DNA of 64,000 bases from Chrysoperla carnea (GCF_905475395.1 NC_058339.1:53639172-53703171), one strand, 5' to 3'; positions 52,501 to 64,000 are shown, counted from the first letter of the stretch. The notes: generated by a model from the sequence alone, not told the origin. A program made the numbers and translations.

Positions 52501-55500
52501 AATTATTATTAAATATATTATCAAGATTGTAAAATTGATTTGTGTGGTATAATAGAGTTGAAAATGAAAGTATAACAAAATTTTCAAAGAATTCGCTTAA
52601 ATGGTGTTTTATTGTTACAATTTTTACCATTCCTACTGAAACATCCTGTATACAAATAAATACAGCTCTCATTAATTTAGGTTAAGCGGTTTAATTTCTA
52701 ACATTACGGATTAAAAAATATCATAACATATAGGTATGTATGTATATAGAACATGCATTTTATATAAGATTAAATAGATTTTTGTATACTATGACTAAAA
52801 ATGTATTATGGGGACTTGAAAAATGATATTTAAAAACAAGTGAAAACAAACAATTGACTGAGTTAATTGTTAAAATACCATGCATAGTAGGTGTTGATTT
52901 CTTTATCACATTACACATACAAACATGTGACACATACATAACTGAGAATCAAGTATAGTACATATTATAAAATTTCCGTCTAATTGGCGCCCTCACGGGT
53001 AAACAGTGATGTTTACGAAAAAATGTTTCAAACAAAAATTGTTTAATTTTTGATAAGGAACATTTTTTATATTTAAGCTTTTGTTCTATCTCTAACGATT
53101 TACAAGATGGGTCCTACGGACCCAAGACCTAATTGACCTATGATGCTCATTTACGAACTTGACCTCACTTTTTACGCCCTGAGTACGCTGTAAAAATTTC
53201 AGCTCGATATCTTTTTTAGTTTTTGAGTTATCGTGTCCACAGACGGACGGACGGACTGACAACCGGAAATGGACTAATTAGGTGATTTTATGAACACCCA
53301 TGACAAAATTTTGTTCCTAGCATCATTATTTTTAAGCGTTACAAACTTGGGACTAAACACTAGAAACTTTACCTATAAAATTTATGAAAAAGTATTTTTT
53401 GAAACATTTTCTCGAAAACCAATAAAGTTTTTCAGATCTTTTGAAGAATGTGGACCACTTTAGATCGTGATAATATCTAAACATTGAGAATCACAGCATG
53501 TAGATAAAGTTTTAAATACTTGCACATATTTTACTAAAGACTTTGATGTAATATTAGTAATATTGTATATTCTTATACATACATAATATAACATGTATTT
53601 GTATATACAAAAGCGATGTTCTACTTGAACAACTTTGTGTAAATTTTCAAGAAATTAAATATTGTAAGTACATAAACTATATGATTTATACCTACAGACG
53701 TTATATACATGTTACTCCAGTAAAATTTTACAAAAAACAAGTGAAAACACATACATAACTGATATTCCCATATAATACATACTATACAACTTACACCTAA
53801 TTTGCGGGCCTCACGGGTAAACATTACTGTTTATGAAAAAATGTTTCAAACAAAAGTTGTTTAGTTTTTTATAAGGAACATTTTTTACATTTAAACTTTT
53901 GTTCTATCTCTAACGATTTACAAGATGGGTCCTACGGACCCAAGACCCAATTGACAAATGTTGCTCATTTATGAACTCGACCTCACTTTTTACGTCCTGA
54001 GTACGTTGTAAAAATTTCAGCTTGTTTTTTTTTAGTTTTTGAGCTATCGTGTTCACATACGAACGGACGGACGGACTGCCGAAAATGGACTAATTAGATG
54101 ATTTAATGAACACCTATACCAAAATTTTGTTCGTAGCATCAATATTTTGTAGCGTTACAAACTTGGGACTAAATTTAGTATACCTTACATTTTACATATA
54201 TACATGGTATAACAACTAAAATCACAAAACGCGATGTAAAGTTGAGTTTTTGGTATGTTATTTATAATCCTTAGAGGAGTGTGAAACTACATTCTGCAAG
54301 CAAAAAAAAGCTGTGCTACCTGCGTTATCCGTGAAAAACTGCAAAATATTTTCCGTTTTTGCAGTTAAATTCAAAAATTATGAGCTTTTTTCATTAGTTG
54401 CTACTATCATTTTGAAAGTATATTTTTGAAACAATTGAAGCTAATCCACAGCTCCATATCTAATGGGTTTTGAGATATGATGCTTGAAAAATTTACATGG
54501 TTTTTAGAATAGGGGTCGGACTAAATTTTTTTATCACTTCAGGTGAAAAATTCTCACTATGCGTGCAGAAAAGTTGGTTTTTAAAAAATCTTTACTTGTA
54601 TGCAAGATATGAATGTTTAAAATTCCTAAATAAACAAAGAAGTAAATCAATTTTAATTCTTTTAATCAATTTTAATTTCACTTTCAAATTTTGCCATGGG
54701 ATCAAGTCTTTACATTTTTATGGGTAATATGACCAATTCGACATCAGGATTAACTCCTATAGTTAATGTTTTGAGTTTTGCTTATGTTAGAGATAGAACA
54801 AAAGTATAATGTAAAAAAATGTTCCTCATAACCACTTTTGTTGGAAACAATTTTTCGTAAACATCATTGTTTTCTCGTGAGGAGACAAATTAGGCCAAAA
54901 CTCTGGCGTCTATTTCCTCCAAACATATAAAAGAGAAAGATGGAAGGTAGGTAGATTTAACTAGCGAGCTTAAGCAAAAAAAAAAATGTTTACTACAAAA
55001 TACTGCGAAAAATTTTCCAAACTACCACAAATGGCGTCTAGAAGGTGATGTACATCTGCTGTTTTGGTATAACATATGTTATTTGGACCTCCTTGAGGCG
55101 TGTGGAACCACGTTTTGAAATCAGAAAAAAGTTATGCTACTGGCGTAAAAAATTGAAACAAGTACGAAAATTTTAAGCACAACTTTTTGTTGCTTGCAAA
55201 ACGTGCGGTTTCACACTTTCCTAAGTTTCACATAATAACATACCAAAAAAGCAGCTTTACATCGCGTTTTGCACTTTTAATGTAGAATTTGACTGGCGTA
55301 ATGTATATAGTAGATATATATAGTATATAGTCGACCATTACCAGACATTAGAGGTTATTCAAGTTTATATTATGCAATTAGTTTACTAGCTACACAACTA
55401 CTACCATACTAACTTTAAAAGTATACGAATGTATCTTGGGAAATATTATATTTCTAACAATATATAAGCTTATTGCAGTAATGTGAGGTAAGCACATTAT

Positions 55501-56524
55501 TATGGATTATAAAACGTATCATATTTTTTAAATTGAAATTTTCCTATTGATTTGTAAGAAAATTACATAAAATGCAGAAAAATTTGCAATAAAATTTCTG
55601 TTTTAAAAATTAATGGTAGTTTATTTACCAGTTTTTAATAGTTTCTGAATAATTATTAGTTTAAAAAGTTTTCGGGTTATTGATCTTAGAAACAGACTGG
55701 CTTTTTTAACCCGAAAAATGTGTTGATATTCTGATTCTTACGCAAATCAGTAGGGATTCCTTCAATAAACATTTCTAACCTACTCTGATAATTTTAATTC
55801 ACATTAACTTCGATTATTAAAATTTTTTTTCAAATATATAATACGTTTTATTTAAATAATGACTAATTTAAATTGTTTATATGTAATTGGTATAGTATAT
55901 GTTAAATTAAAATTATTGAAAAATAACAATGAATTGAACTTGAATTATAGTTTTTTATAGTTTTGGTGAAAATACACCAAAGTTTTGTTCTAATTTGCAC
56001 TCTCACGGGTAACATTTGTTTATTTTTTTATATAAGAAACATTTTTCACATTTAGACTTTTCTATCGCTAACGGTTTAAAAGATGGATCTTTGCTCATTT
56101 ACGAATGCAACCTTACATTTTTTATCCTGAGTAAGCCATAAAAATTTCAGGCACTCTCACAGACAACCGGATATGGACTGATTAGGTGATTTTATGAACA
56201 TCTGTACCAAAAATTTGTTCTTAGCATCAATATTTTTAAGTGTAACAAACTTGGGTCTAAGCTTAGCATGCCTTGATATATATTTCATACAGGTTATAAA
56301 AAAAAGTCTTTAAAATTAAAATAAATGTATACTCACTTCAGCAACACGTTCCAATAATGGTTCTAACCAATTAATATTACATTCACAATGTGAATCTAAA
56401 AATGTCAGAATAGATGCTGTTGCAGCATCCGCACCACGTACACGTGATCGCATTAAACCTTCACGTTTATCGTTACGTAATACTTTAACTTTATGGATAC
56501 GTGCTAATTCTTCGCCATCTTCAG
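40528..56524 (-). CDS. GALNT2: Polypeptide N-acetylgalactosaminyltransferase 2-type, C-terminal exons (5' part outside window)
   Basis: A Golgi type II enzyme that starts mucin-type O-glycosylation by moving GalNAc from UDP-GalNAc to Ser/Thr. Four exons on the minus strand are in view: 56337-56524, 47075-47413, 41373-41533 and 40528-41008, in phase. The first carries the GT-A metal-binding DSH in [11 protein letters not shown]. The second holds [33 protein letters not shown] and the Gal/GalNAc-T motif [19 protein letters not shown]. The third gives [20 protein letters not shown]. The last encodes the complete ricin-type lectin domain with three QxW repeats (NQEWAL, TQKWRL, TQRWRL) and ends TNRLS. 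Sequence and order match GALNT2 more closely than other isoforms. The stem, transmembrane and early catalytic exons must lie past the right edge. Introns here are 5.7 and 8.9 kb and full of repeats. Confidence 0.93.
41715..42065 (-). mobile_element. Helitron-like non-autonomous element, copy 1
   Basis: Read on the minus strand, it begins near TAGAGTATAAAACAAAGCC, passes a CTGT microsatellite (CAGA on the plus strand at 42023-42041) and a CACGCAACGAATTTTAAAAC block, and ends AACCCG-loop-CGGGTT followed by GCTAA and a T. The terminal hairpin plus a CTRR-type end inserted before T is the Helitron pattern. The end and the CTACATAGTATAAAACAAAG-type start are shared with the element at 58687. No Rep/helicase coding is present. 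Confidence 0.55.
43233..43350. repeat. Near-perfect 43-bp inverted repeat (long hairpin)
   Basis: The left arm, 43233-43275, starts TCGCAACACATCC and ends TTCCTGAACTT. The right arm, 43308-43350, is its complement with two mismatches. The loop is 32 nt. A further inverted pair, AAAATTTGTTTATAATAAAT at about 43099 and ATTTATTATAAACAAATTTT at about 43355, flanks it, with about 110 bp of extra sequence on the left side only. The arms are GC-richer than their surroundings. Confidence 0.85.
43606..43889 (+). mobile_element. tRNA-derived SINE, copy 1
   Basis: The head (43606 to about 43690) carries pol III promoter boxes: an A box in TAGCTCCGTTGGTTAAAGCG and a B box, GGGTTCGATTCCC, at 43667-43679. 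The body includes GATGGGCTGGTGTAGTGC, CTGATAAATGAAATTATCAG and CACAATGGGCTC, and the 3' end is ATATAACCTAACCTAA. It is collinear with the inverted copy at 51535-51802. No functional tRNA fold is possible because the acceptor arms do not pair. Confidence 0.88.
43890..47074. other. Rest of the GALNT2 3' intron
   Basis: AT-rich intron sequence. It includes part of the coding-like remnant (to 44780) and, near 45465-45485, the motif CAGGGCTGGCGAACC, which resembles hAT-type terminal repeats; no matching partner end was found. No other gene was recognised. Confidence 0.35.
48313..48435 (+). other. Exon-like coding segment of unknown identity in a GALNT2 intron
   Basis: A 41-codon open stretch begins ATG directly after a possible acceptor (TTTTCAAAG) and runs to a consensus donor (CAA/GTAAGT). 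Its translation includes [18 protein letters not shown]. The base composition is clearly richer in G and C than the flanks. The other two frames are also open for part of the way, and no partner exon or family was recognised. Confidence 0.25.
51289..51520 (+). other. Coding-like fragment of unknown identity next to SINE copy 2
   Basis: The open plus-strand stretch is GC-richer than its surroundings and gives protein-like sequence such as [16 protein letters not shown] and [19 protein letters not shown]. The SINE insertion ends it. No family was recognised; it could be a remnant of a mobile element or gene. Confidence 0.25.
51535..51802 (-). mobile_element. tRNA-derived SINE, copy 2, with target duplications
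   Basis: This is the inverted counterpart of copy 1. On the minus strand it begins GCCGCCCTATTAGCTCAGTT (A box) and GATTCGATTCCCGC (B box), and ends AATATAACCTAACCTAC. Flanking target-site duplications are AACTGGTTGTA (51524-51534) and AACCGGTTGTA (51803-51813), differing at one base, which indicates target-primed insertion. Confidence 0.9.
52835..53358 (+). repeat. 540-bp repeat, copy 4 (lacks its last ~30 bp)
   Basis: It starts AACAAGTGAAAACAAACAAT and is collinear to ACAAACTTGGGACTAAAC, where similarity stops before the terminal palindrome. Confidence 0.82.
53736..54212 (+). repeat. 540-bp repeat, copy 5 (internal deletion near its 5' end)
   Basis: It keeps the AACAAGTGAAAACA start and the ATATACATGGTATAA end but lacks about 60 bp of the 5' segment present in copies 1, 3 and 4. 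Confidence 0.8.
54215..55286. mobile_element. Foldback element B with internal direct repeat
   Basis: The ends are inverted repeats of about 100 bp: ACTAAAATCACAAAACGCGATGT on the left, in two parts around AAAACGCGATGTAAAG, and ACATCGCGTTTTGCACTTTT on the right. Both continue through TTTTGGTATGTTAT and AGTGTGAAAC. A third, direct-orientation copy of the subterminal block lies near 55060-55130. An inverted fragment of the 540-bp repeat (54788-54897) sits inside. No transposase frame is visible. Confidence 0.65.
54788..54897 (-). repeat. 540-bp repeat fragment, inverted (copy 6)
   Basis: The reverse complement reads GATGTTTACGAAAAATTGTTT followed by CTTTTGTTCTATCTCTAAC, in two separate matching blocks, which is the 5'-central part of the family. 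Confidence 0.7.
55975..56300 (+). repeat. 540-bp repeat, diverged 3' portion (copy 7)
   Basis: It runs from CTCACGGGTAACATTTG through GACAACCGGATATGGACTG to CTTGATATATATTTCATACA. It has more substitutions and small gaps than the other copies, so it is probably older. Confidence 0.72.
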
Positions 56525-58686
56525 CTGTAATCAAAGAAAAAATAATTGTTAGTATAAATTGAAAAATATTAACTTGCGGAAAAAGATAGGTCATATTAGC
56601 GATATAGCAATATTATGTTTGACATAATGAGAGTTCAGTTGATACTGTTTTTAAATTTTAATGCAATAAATTCACAATTTTTTTATTAAAAAATAAGAAA
56701 ACTAAATAGAATAAAAAAAAAGTAAATAGAATCCGTTGATGGCGTATATTACTCTAAGGATTTATTCTAAATTTTGAACAGACTTATTCCATAAAAATTA
56801 AAAAAATTAATAAATAGTACCTACTTCTCTTTTAAATTTTCACGTTTTTCCAGCCTGAAATGGTACTTTTAACGCGGGAGGATTATTTTTTTGACTTAGA
56901 TTTCCTCTTGTACAAAAAATTTTCTTGTTGCAAAATTTCCAAAATAATTGTTTTATGGATATTTTCTATTGGTTTAAATATTTATTAACTTCCCAGAGGA
57001 AGTTTATGTAATGGGGCCGATTTTGAAAATATTCAGTTTTACATATTTCCGTGGTTTCAAGGCTGCAATATCCGAACCAAACCTTTTCAATATGATGTCT
57101 GTGAGTGTGTGTGTATGTGTACGTATATGCGTATGTTCGTTCGGAGTGTTCCGCCTCGATTATCTCGCGAACTAGTTATAACATTAACACGTGACAGAGC
57201 TTATCCGACGTTTAATCGCGTATTTAAGAACTAAAAGAGTTTTCAGCAGAATTAGTTGAACCGTTTTTTAATGGTAATAAAAAAACTGGAAAAAACTGAA
57301 TTAACAGAATCTGAAAAGTGGATAAAACACATCATTTATCTATGGAGATAATGATCGTTCCAGCATAAGCTGCATAAGCAGCATGTTCGAAGAATAATCT
57401 ATAAATGCTAAGAAGACTTTTTTTAAAATGTTTTTTCCGCTTCTAGGTAGTTCGTCGTGTGGATTACAGGGGTCGCAATCACACGGCTTCAGTATGAAGC
57501 CGTCACACCGACTATGTACTGCCAATTTATATTAAGTAGGTTTCAACAGTATTTTGATCGATTAAATATACCATAAAAGTACTTATTAGATTTATCAAGC
57601 CATGATAGGTAAATCAGATAACATCAATATTTCTGCACGACTAAGAACAAAACAAAAATAAAAATAAAAAAACAAAACTTTAATATGTATATATTATATA
57701 TCACAACAAAGTTTTATATAATGTGGTTATATATTATGGAAGTTAAACTTTTCGTACGTGTTAAATACTGACAATAAGTTGTTCCCATAACTAAACATGT
57801 TAAAAACTTTTTTTCCCTTAGTCACTTTTATTTTTTGGTCGGTAAATAAAAACTTCTCTTTCAGTTATTAGCAGAAAAGTATAGTTTGCACGATATTGAC
57901 ATATATATTGTACAGAAAAAATAAAAAAACAAAAATAGTTCATAAATTAGAAAGTATTTTTCCCTATATTTTTTTTTGTGTACGTCGTAGGTCGTAACAA
58001 GGGCCATCAAGTTTTAAACGGTTTTGGTAGGTGTTAAATAATTATTTTTATGTTTGATTATTGTATAAGTCTCTAATAATTTTTACAATTTGCTATTTAT
58101 ATTTAACTTTTAAATATTTCTACGCCAATATATTTGTATTTTTTAAGAATTTTATTTTAAATAAAATATACTGTTAATAGAAACTTTACGTTAAAAATTT
58201 TCTCTCTTTTCAAAGATTTCTACATCTGTCAATTTAAATTCTACAATTTGTTACAAAATCGAAAGGTGTTCAAATATTTTGAACTAGAATAGATATTAAT
58301 AATATTGAAATAAACCACATTTTTTCGATCAGTCACTCGCATTACCTTCATAGTTTATTTATTGGTTTATTAGGCAGTAATCAGGGTGAAAATTTAAGCC
58401 TGGAGCCTATGCTACGATCGGTATCGTGTCAAGTTCTTCTACATTGTGACACCAGAACAACTGTAGTATCATGCCAGATTTTATCTTTAAGTCTGCTTCG
58501 ATTAACTATAGAATCAATGTTAAGGTGAAAAACCACTTAAAAAAATTTGTTTATCTCCCGGGAAATAATGTCTCTTCATTTTAAGTTTCCCAATCATTTC
58601 CAAGCTAAGAAGCTTCCACCCGATTGTTTCCAGGTTTTTGGAAAAATGACAATAATAAAAATTGTTCAGGCTTTGAACTCGACGTC
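56525..58686. other. GALNT2 upstream intron, left part
   Basis: Intron sequence upstream of the first GALNT2 exon in the window. A GC-richer patch at 57340-57525 gives a short minus-strand protein-like frame (includes KPCDCDPCNPHDELP) of unknown family. Around 57085-57130 there is a GT-rich low-complexity tract. Confidence 0.35.
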
Positions 58687-59273
58687 ACTACATAGTATAA
58701 AACAAAGTCGCTTCCCGCTACCTGTCTCTACGTATGCTTAGATCTTTAAAACTACGCAACGCATTTTGATACGGTTTTTTTTTATAATAGATAGAAGGTT
58801 TAGTAGGAAGATTTATATGTATAATACATGCAACGGTTAAGTGGCCGAACTATTAAAGGCACCATCACCTTTACCTGTTCAATTACTTAGACGTAGGCTG
58901 CGGGTTCGAATTGAAGCAGCGGCAGTCTGATAAATAATAATTATTGGGGCGGTAAATTGATCACATTGTTGTCGCTTGGATAAGAACGAATTAACCAAAC
59001 AAATTAATACGCGAATGTATATTACATTTTACGCAACGTTATAAATAAAGTTAAAAATAATGATGTGGGTGGCCTCTGCCATAGATGCACATGTCTGAGG
59101 AATGGAAGTTTTTATAGAAGAGAAATCCTGATAATTTGAATATTATAAAGTAAAGAAATACTGATAATTTTAGAGATTTCTAATATGATGCAATAAACAC
59201 ATTTTTGTATATATAAAGATATTCTGTAGTAAATATCAGAATTGCACCCGTGCGAAGCCGGGCGGGTCGCTAC
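58687..59273 (+). mobile_element. Helitron-like non-autonomous element, copy 2
   Basis: It begins TCACTACATAGTATAAAAC and AAAGTCGCTTCCCGC, passes AACTACGCAACGCATTTTGA, and ends CACCCGTGCGAAGCCGGGCG then GGTCGCTAC. The CCCG/CGGG hairpin just before a CTR-type terminus matches copy 1 and a repeat type widespread in insect genomes. A tRNA-like SINE at about 58836-59040 interrupts it. Confidence 0.55.
58836..59040 (+). mobile_element. Second tRNA-like SINE, nested in the Helitron-like element
   Basis: The head resembles a type II (Ser/Leu) tRNA: AAGTGGCCGAACTATTAAAGGC, in A-box position near 58839-58860, and a B box, GGGTTCGAATT, near 58901-58911. The tail passes GGGGCGGTAAATTGATCACA. GCAACG occurs at both limits (58830 and 59033) and may be the target duplication. 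It is unrelated in sequence to the SINE at 43606/51535. Confidence 0.5.
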
Positions 59274-62200
59274 TTATGAACGATAAGGCACAAAGGATAT
59301 ATTTATACGTAAATATATGTTTCAGGATAGTTCCGAATAAAAACTAACAATAAATTGTAAATATTTAGGTCAATGGTCAAATATCCACTTTTCATTTAAT
59401 TGATTTTTCGATAAAAAAGTTAGAATCTCAAAATGATATTATTATGTATAAAAAGACAGCTGATATGGATATAAGAAACATATTTATCACGTTGATCATT
59501 GATATTATCGTTCGTACATGTAGCAGTGAGGTAAAAATTATACTAAACATCAAAAATTTTTATACAATAAACCTTTCAATATATTCGATTACGCTTCATA
59601 TCAAATTTTGACATATTAGATATTGATGAATATCAACAAAAAAAGAATTGTGAAATACTTTCACTACGGTATTTTTCTTGTAAAAAAGGATAGTATAAAA
59701 AGTATTTTTTATGAAATACTTCTTCAAGAATGAATAATTGTTGAATCTGAATATAGGTCATTAAAAAATTACGTTCCTAATTGGTGGAATCATGATTTTA
59801 CATATTTTTGGTAATTAAAAAAAAAAATAAAATTATTCTACCTAGCGATTAAAAGAAAAATCAAGCCTTATTCGAAATGTCTGTATTTTTCGTTGAGGTT
59901 AAAAACAATTATAGGGAAAAATGTATCTTCTACGCATTAGAATTCGACACAATCGCTATGTATGAATTTTAATTAAAATCATTTACTTAAGCAGTTAAGG
60001 TCCAAAAATCGTAAAAAGAAAGTTTATTCAACCCAACAACCCAGCGAGTTCCCGCCTAGTTACTAGAAGTATGACGTCTTAGTACAAAATTTCAGTTTGG
60101 TGATTTTTAGTCAATTTTTCTTTTATTATATACATAGCTCATCACGAGATCTCTAAACTCGATTGACTTGAAATTTAGTATAATAGACGCTAAATAAGAA
60201 CGGATTTCGACAAATTTGACTCCCAATAAGATGAAAAAGGGGATAAAATCCGTCATTTTTGAATCCACTACTTAACCAATTTTTAAAATTATTTCATCTT
60301 TAGAATGTTACATTATGGACAAGTAACATGGGCTGTATTAAAAAAAAATAAGATAGCCAGTCATGATCACTGTGGACGAAAGTGAAAACTTAAAACTTTG
60401 AAATAGCTGGCCTTCGACTTAGCTGTGGCCTTCAGCAATGGAGCTCGCTGACCTCACAGATAGCTTTAATAACTATTCACAATACTTGAATAATAATAAA
60501 TAATACTTCAATATGGTGGAAGCGCAAATAAATATATTTGAACCACCATTTATGTCATGGATTTTAATTTTTGGAACATTTTGTGGTGGATCGAATTGTG
60601 AATCAAAACCAACCTCGCATTCAGTTGAACACACAATAAAAATTTCCTCAAAATCGGCCCATCTGTATAAGAAGAGTTCAATTACAAACACCGTTGACTC
60701 GAGTTCCATGATTTTTGTTCACCCAAAAAGTGCTCAATGTACCAAAAGAAGTTCTAACTTCAAAAACTAGGGTTCCGCACAAAAAAAAATTAAAAATCTA
60801 TGTGAACAAAAATAGAGATAAGCGAGGGAGAGCTGATAGTTTTAATATATAAGATGCAATTATATTTATAATAAATTCTGAAATCTTTCCATAAATCGTG
60901 TGCCATATTTTTAATAGAAAATATCAAAAAAAGTAATATTAGAAGTAAGAAAAACAAGTGACACTAATGTATCATTACGTGATATATCATTTTAATACAA
61001 TATATTGAAAGTATTACTAACCAACCATAGCTGTTAGTGAAAGCAATCATAGAAGACAACATACTAAACCATATATTAAGAAAGAAGAGTTTCTGAGTGA
61101 CTGACTAAGTAAGTAATTCATTCATACAATATATAAACAAAGTCACAATATATATGTATAAATAACTATAATAAGTTTTACTACTGAACTGAAATGAATG
61201 ACATATGTAGGAGTTATAGGAGATGAGATGAGACAAGACAATACACTAGGAGTGAAAAGTTAAGGAGTATGAAATATATATATATATACAAATATATTAT
61301 AATAACATTTATCTATAATGTGTTTATAAATTATTGGAATTGTGTAAACAAATCGTTAAAGATTAATAACTTTAAATATCCCGTTACCAGTAGGTTTGAA
61401 TTTTATTTAAAATACGAAAACTTTACAAAAAAAGACTACAGTAGCGATGACTCGATAATCAGGGCTCAATAAAAACCAGGGGTGTCCCTAATATTGGATT
61501 TGTACCGATTACTGAGATTGTATGGAAAAATTTATTATAAATAAAATAAAGCATTGCAAAAACAACATTGGGATGTATGTATTTAAGAGAGACTGTATAC
61601 TAAACAATAAATGTGAGTGATTTTTATGCTATTTTGTTTTAAGAATCATAATAATGAATCATATTTGATGTATATACAAACAAACAATATTATTTTTGAG
61701 AGATTGGAAGAAAGAGGTTTAAAGTGAAAGACAATTCCGAAAATCGAATATTCCCAATATCCAGACTCTACTTTCTTTAATTATTTTTAACTTAACAAAT
61801 TTTCATCTTGGAAAATTTTACGACCTCAATAAATTTAGAGAATTACTGTTTCATCCAGCGCCCACCCTACCCCCAAATCAAGGTAGAGCGAAATCGTCTC
61901 TCAGTGCCTTTTTGTCATAAAATTAACTTGTATTTCAATAATCAACACTGAAAATGCGATATCGGACCTAATTTGGCATTTTGGCGCCCCTTGCTACCTG
62001 GAGCTAGATTTATTCTGCTCTTGGGCCGGCACTGGTTTCATCTATGGAAACAAAATCTAACAAAGTAAATGTACAGGAACCTTGAATCCTACTTAAAATA
62101 AAAAACTCTGTACATGATAAAGTCGTCCCTAATACCAACGTAGAATGAAAAAAATTAACACGCAAGGTTACTAAGTTGAATTATGTGAGATTTCTGTTAT

Positions 62201-64000
62201 ACTCATAATTTTCCATTTTTGGCACACCAAAATTTCACAAAAGGCTTTTTAATCTGCTGTATCGTGTAAAGGTTCGCAGGATACCTCAATGTTTTCGCGA
62301 CTAGAAAATAGTGAGTTTTTCTTTTCCGAGTAGCACAGAAGAAAAGTTTCAGCACTTAAATTTATTTTTTAATGTTAGTTCTATCTTAGCCTTTGAAATG
62401 TATCAAGTCTTTTCTAATTGGCGAAGAAATTTTCATTTAAATGAGACCGCACATAAAATTCAATAAACAATAATATCAATTTAGAAAAAATTGAATACAT
62501 TCGACAATTATTTCTGGGTTCATTTCAACTGTATATGTATCTGTAGCTACGGGTGGATTTGTTTCATTCAGTTTTTGAGTTTGGTGAAAATCTATTCAGA
62601 GACTACCCCCGTTTAAAGGAACTTCATTTTATTTAAGGAAAATATATTTTATATTATATATTCTTCACCTGCTTGTGTGTTTGTCTGTTTGGTTTTCACG
62701 ACTAAACACCTGAACCGATTTTGATGAAATTTGGTGCGATGGAACCATGGAGATGACATAGAGAAAAAACATAATATTGCATATATAATACCAATTGTAT
62801 AAGGACCACTTATATTAAATATTAGTGGCAGTGGTATTGGAATAAGATGAGTGAAGAAGTAATACATTGGTTGATAGTACCAACTTGGTACTAGATATGG
62901 TATATGTATATATATGAACAAACTCGTACAATTCGTACTCCATCCAGTTCCAGTGCTTAATGACATATCTCGTCAAGACATGATATCAGTGACGTGTTCG
63001 TTCATTTTGTAATGCATATGATGATATTTCTTATAATATTAGAAAACAACAACATGATACACAATATAATATGCATAACATAATATACAATTTATTTATG
63101 AATTTATATCTATCTAGACTAGATCTATCTAGCAGATAGCAGCTAGCAACTATCAGATACATGCCACGATGGTAAAACCATAGTGATCCAAGTATCATTT
63201 CGTTTATAAGTTACGAGACCAAACTGAAATCATCTAACAAAGATACTTTAGTATCTATCTCTATACCATGCCGGCATTGTAGTAAACGCCATACATATCT
63301 TACCGTGTAAAATTTAAAATTACCGATTAATTTTCAATTCTATCTTAATTTATAATATTATAACATTAATCTTACTATTTTTTATGTAACATTTTAGTAA
63401 TTAGAAGTTACCAATCTATCCCCTAGATAGATAAACGGTCAAGGAATGCCTTAAAAAAATAAAGGCCTGTATCATGAAAAATTATTTAATTAAAACGATT
63501 ATTAATTTTTTTAAATAAAAGTAATTTAATTGAATATTGTTTTTTCAAAAACTAATTTAATTGAATATTATTTTTTCATTATTCCAACAATGATTAATAT
63601 TAATTTTTTTATAAATATTAACCAGTAAAAAATCATTAATAGCCTAAAACTTAAACATATTTTCTTTATTTTTCTCCAAATATGAAAAGTGTTACTTGGA
63701 TCACTATATTCTACTGTCCCCATGTGTAGTCTAGAAACAACTTCTTTATGGTAAATTCATACAATCAATTGAATTATATCAAGTCTAGACATTTTATAAT
63801 ATTACTAAAATTTTACTTAAGAATTTTTATGGAAATTTTCATTGAATCTTATAATCGATCGGGCGATTTTAACGGAAAATATGGAAAGGTAGAATACAGT
63901 CTACCATTTTTAAAGATGCCGTGGGTCTTGGCACATGAGCTTAAAATAGGCCATGTTCGTAACTGGTAAGAGTAGAGTATAAAATTGTTTGTTGAAATTT
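59274..64000. other. GALNT2 upstream intron, right part
   Basis: No GALNT2 exon was recognised here, in particular none with the conserved sequence preceding EDGEELARI. It contains AT-rich repeats, an AT microsatellite near 61275, and 62690-62740 with the motif CTGAACCGATTTTGATGAAA found in many arthropod interspersed repeats. Overlapping open frames on both strands at 60473-60770 look like repeat sequence rather than a gene. Confidence 0.4.

Noticed and set aside
60473-60770. Overlapping 78- and 85-codon open frames on opposite strands
   Set aside because: Neither resembles a known protein, and the sequence looks like a diverged interspersed repeat.

Overview
This window is eukaryotic nuclear DNA from an insect. 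It is strongly AT-rich, its protein-coding genes are interrupted by short GT-AG introns (49-62 nt in the smallest cases), and several exon products closely match insect or animal families. No order-level assignment is safe from the sequence alone. I reconstructed splice junctions by eye and checked that codon phase is maintained across every junction listed.

Layout from left to right. 1-2.5 kb holds a large non-coding palindromic (foldback) element. 3.0-10.8 kb (minus) is PGAP1, the ER GPI inositol-deacylase, in 13 exons. 12.5-15.4 kb (plus) is the large subunit of ribonucleotide reductase, RRM1. 15.4-17.6 kb is repeat-rich. 17.6-18.5 kb (minus) is mitochondrial ribosomal protein L16. 19.4-25.3 kb (plus) is SDA1/SDAD1, a 60S ribosome-biogenesis factor, and its first intron contains a complete intronless ORC5 gene on the same strand. 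26.7-27.1 kb (minus) is GatC. 27.6-28.8 kb (plus) is a glycolipid transfer protein. 29.2-29.8 kb (minus) is TMEM17, a ciliary transition-zone protein. 30.7-32.5 kb (plus) is KRR1, an SSU processome factor. 33-40 kb is gene-poor. 40.2-56.5 kb (minus) is the 3' part of a polypeptide GalNAc-transferase of the GALNT2 type; its 5' exons lie beyond the right edge, so 56.5-64 kb reads as intron.

Functionally this is a compact cluster of housekeeping genes (dNTP synthesis, replication licensing, cytosolic and mitochondrial translation, lipid and GPI handling, O-glycosylation). Many are arranged head-to-head or tail-to-tail. It is followed by a repeat-inflated glycosyltransferase locus.

The accessory content is mostly small non-autonomous repeats: two copies of a tRNA-derived SINE with a telomere-like tail, a second tRNA-like SINE apparently nested in a Helitron-like element, seven full or partial copies of a roughly 540-bp family with fixed ends, and several foldback/MITE elements. 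No LTR element, virus-like element, CRISPR array or prokaryotic feature was recognised. The observations most worth following are the 114-codon in-frame extension after the GALNT2 stop codon, the ORC5-in-SDA1 nesting, a near-perfect 43-bp hairpin at 43.2 kb, and unidentified coding-like fragments inside the GALNT2 introns.
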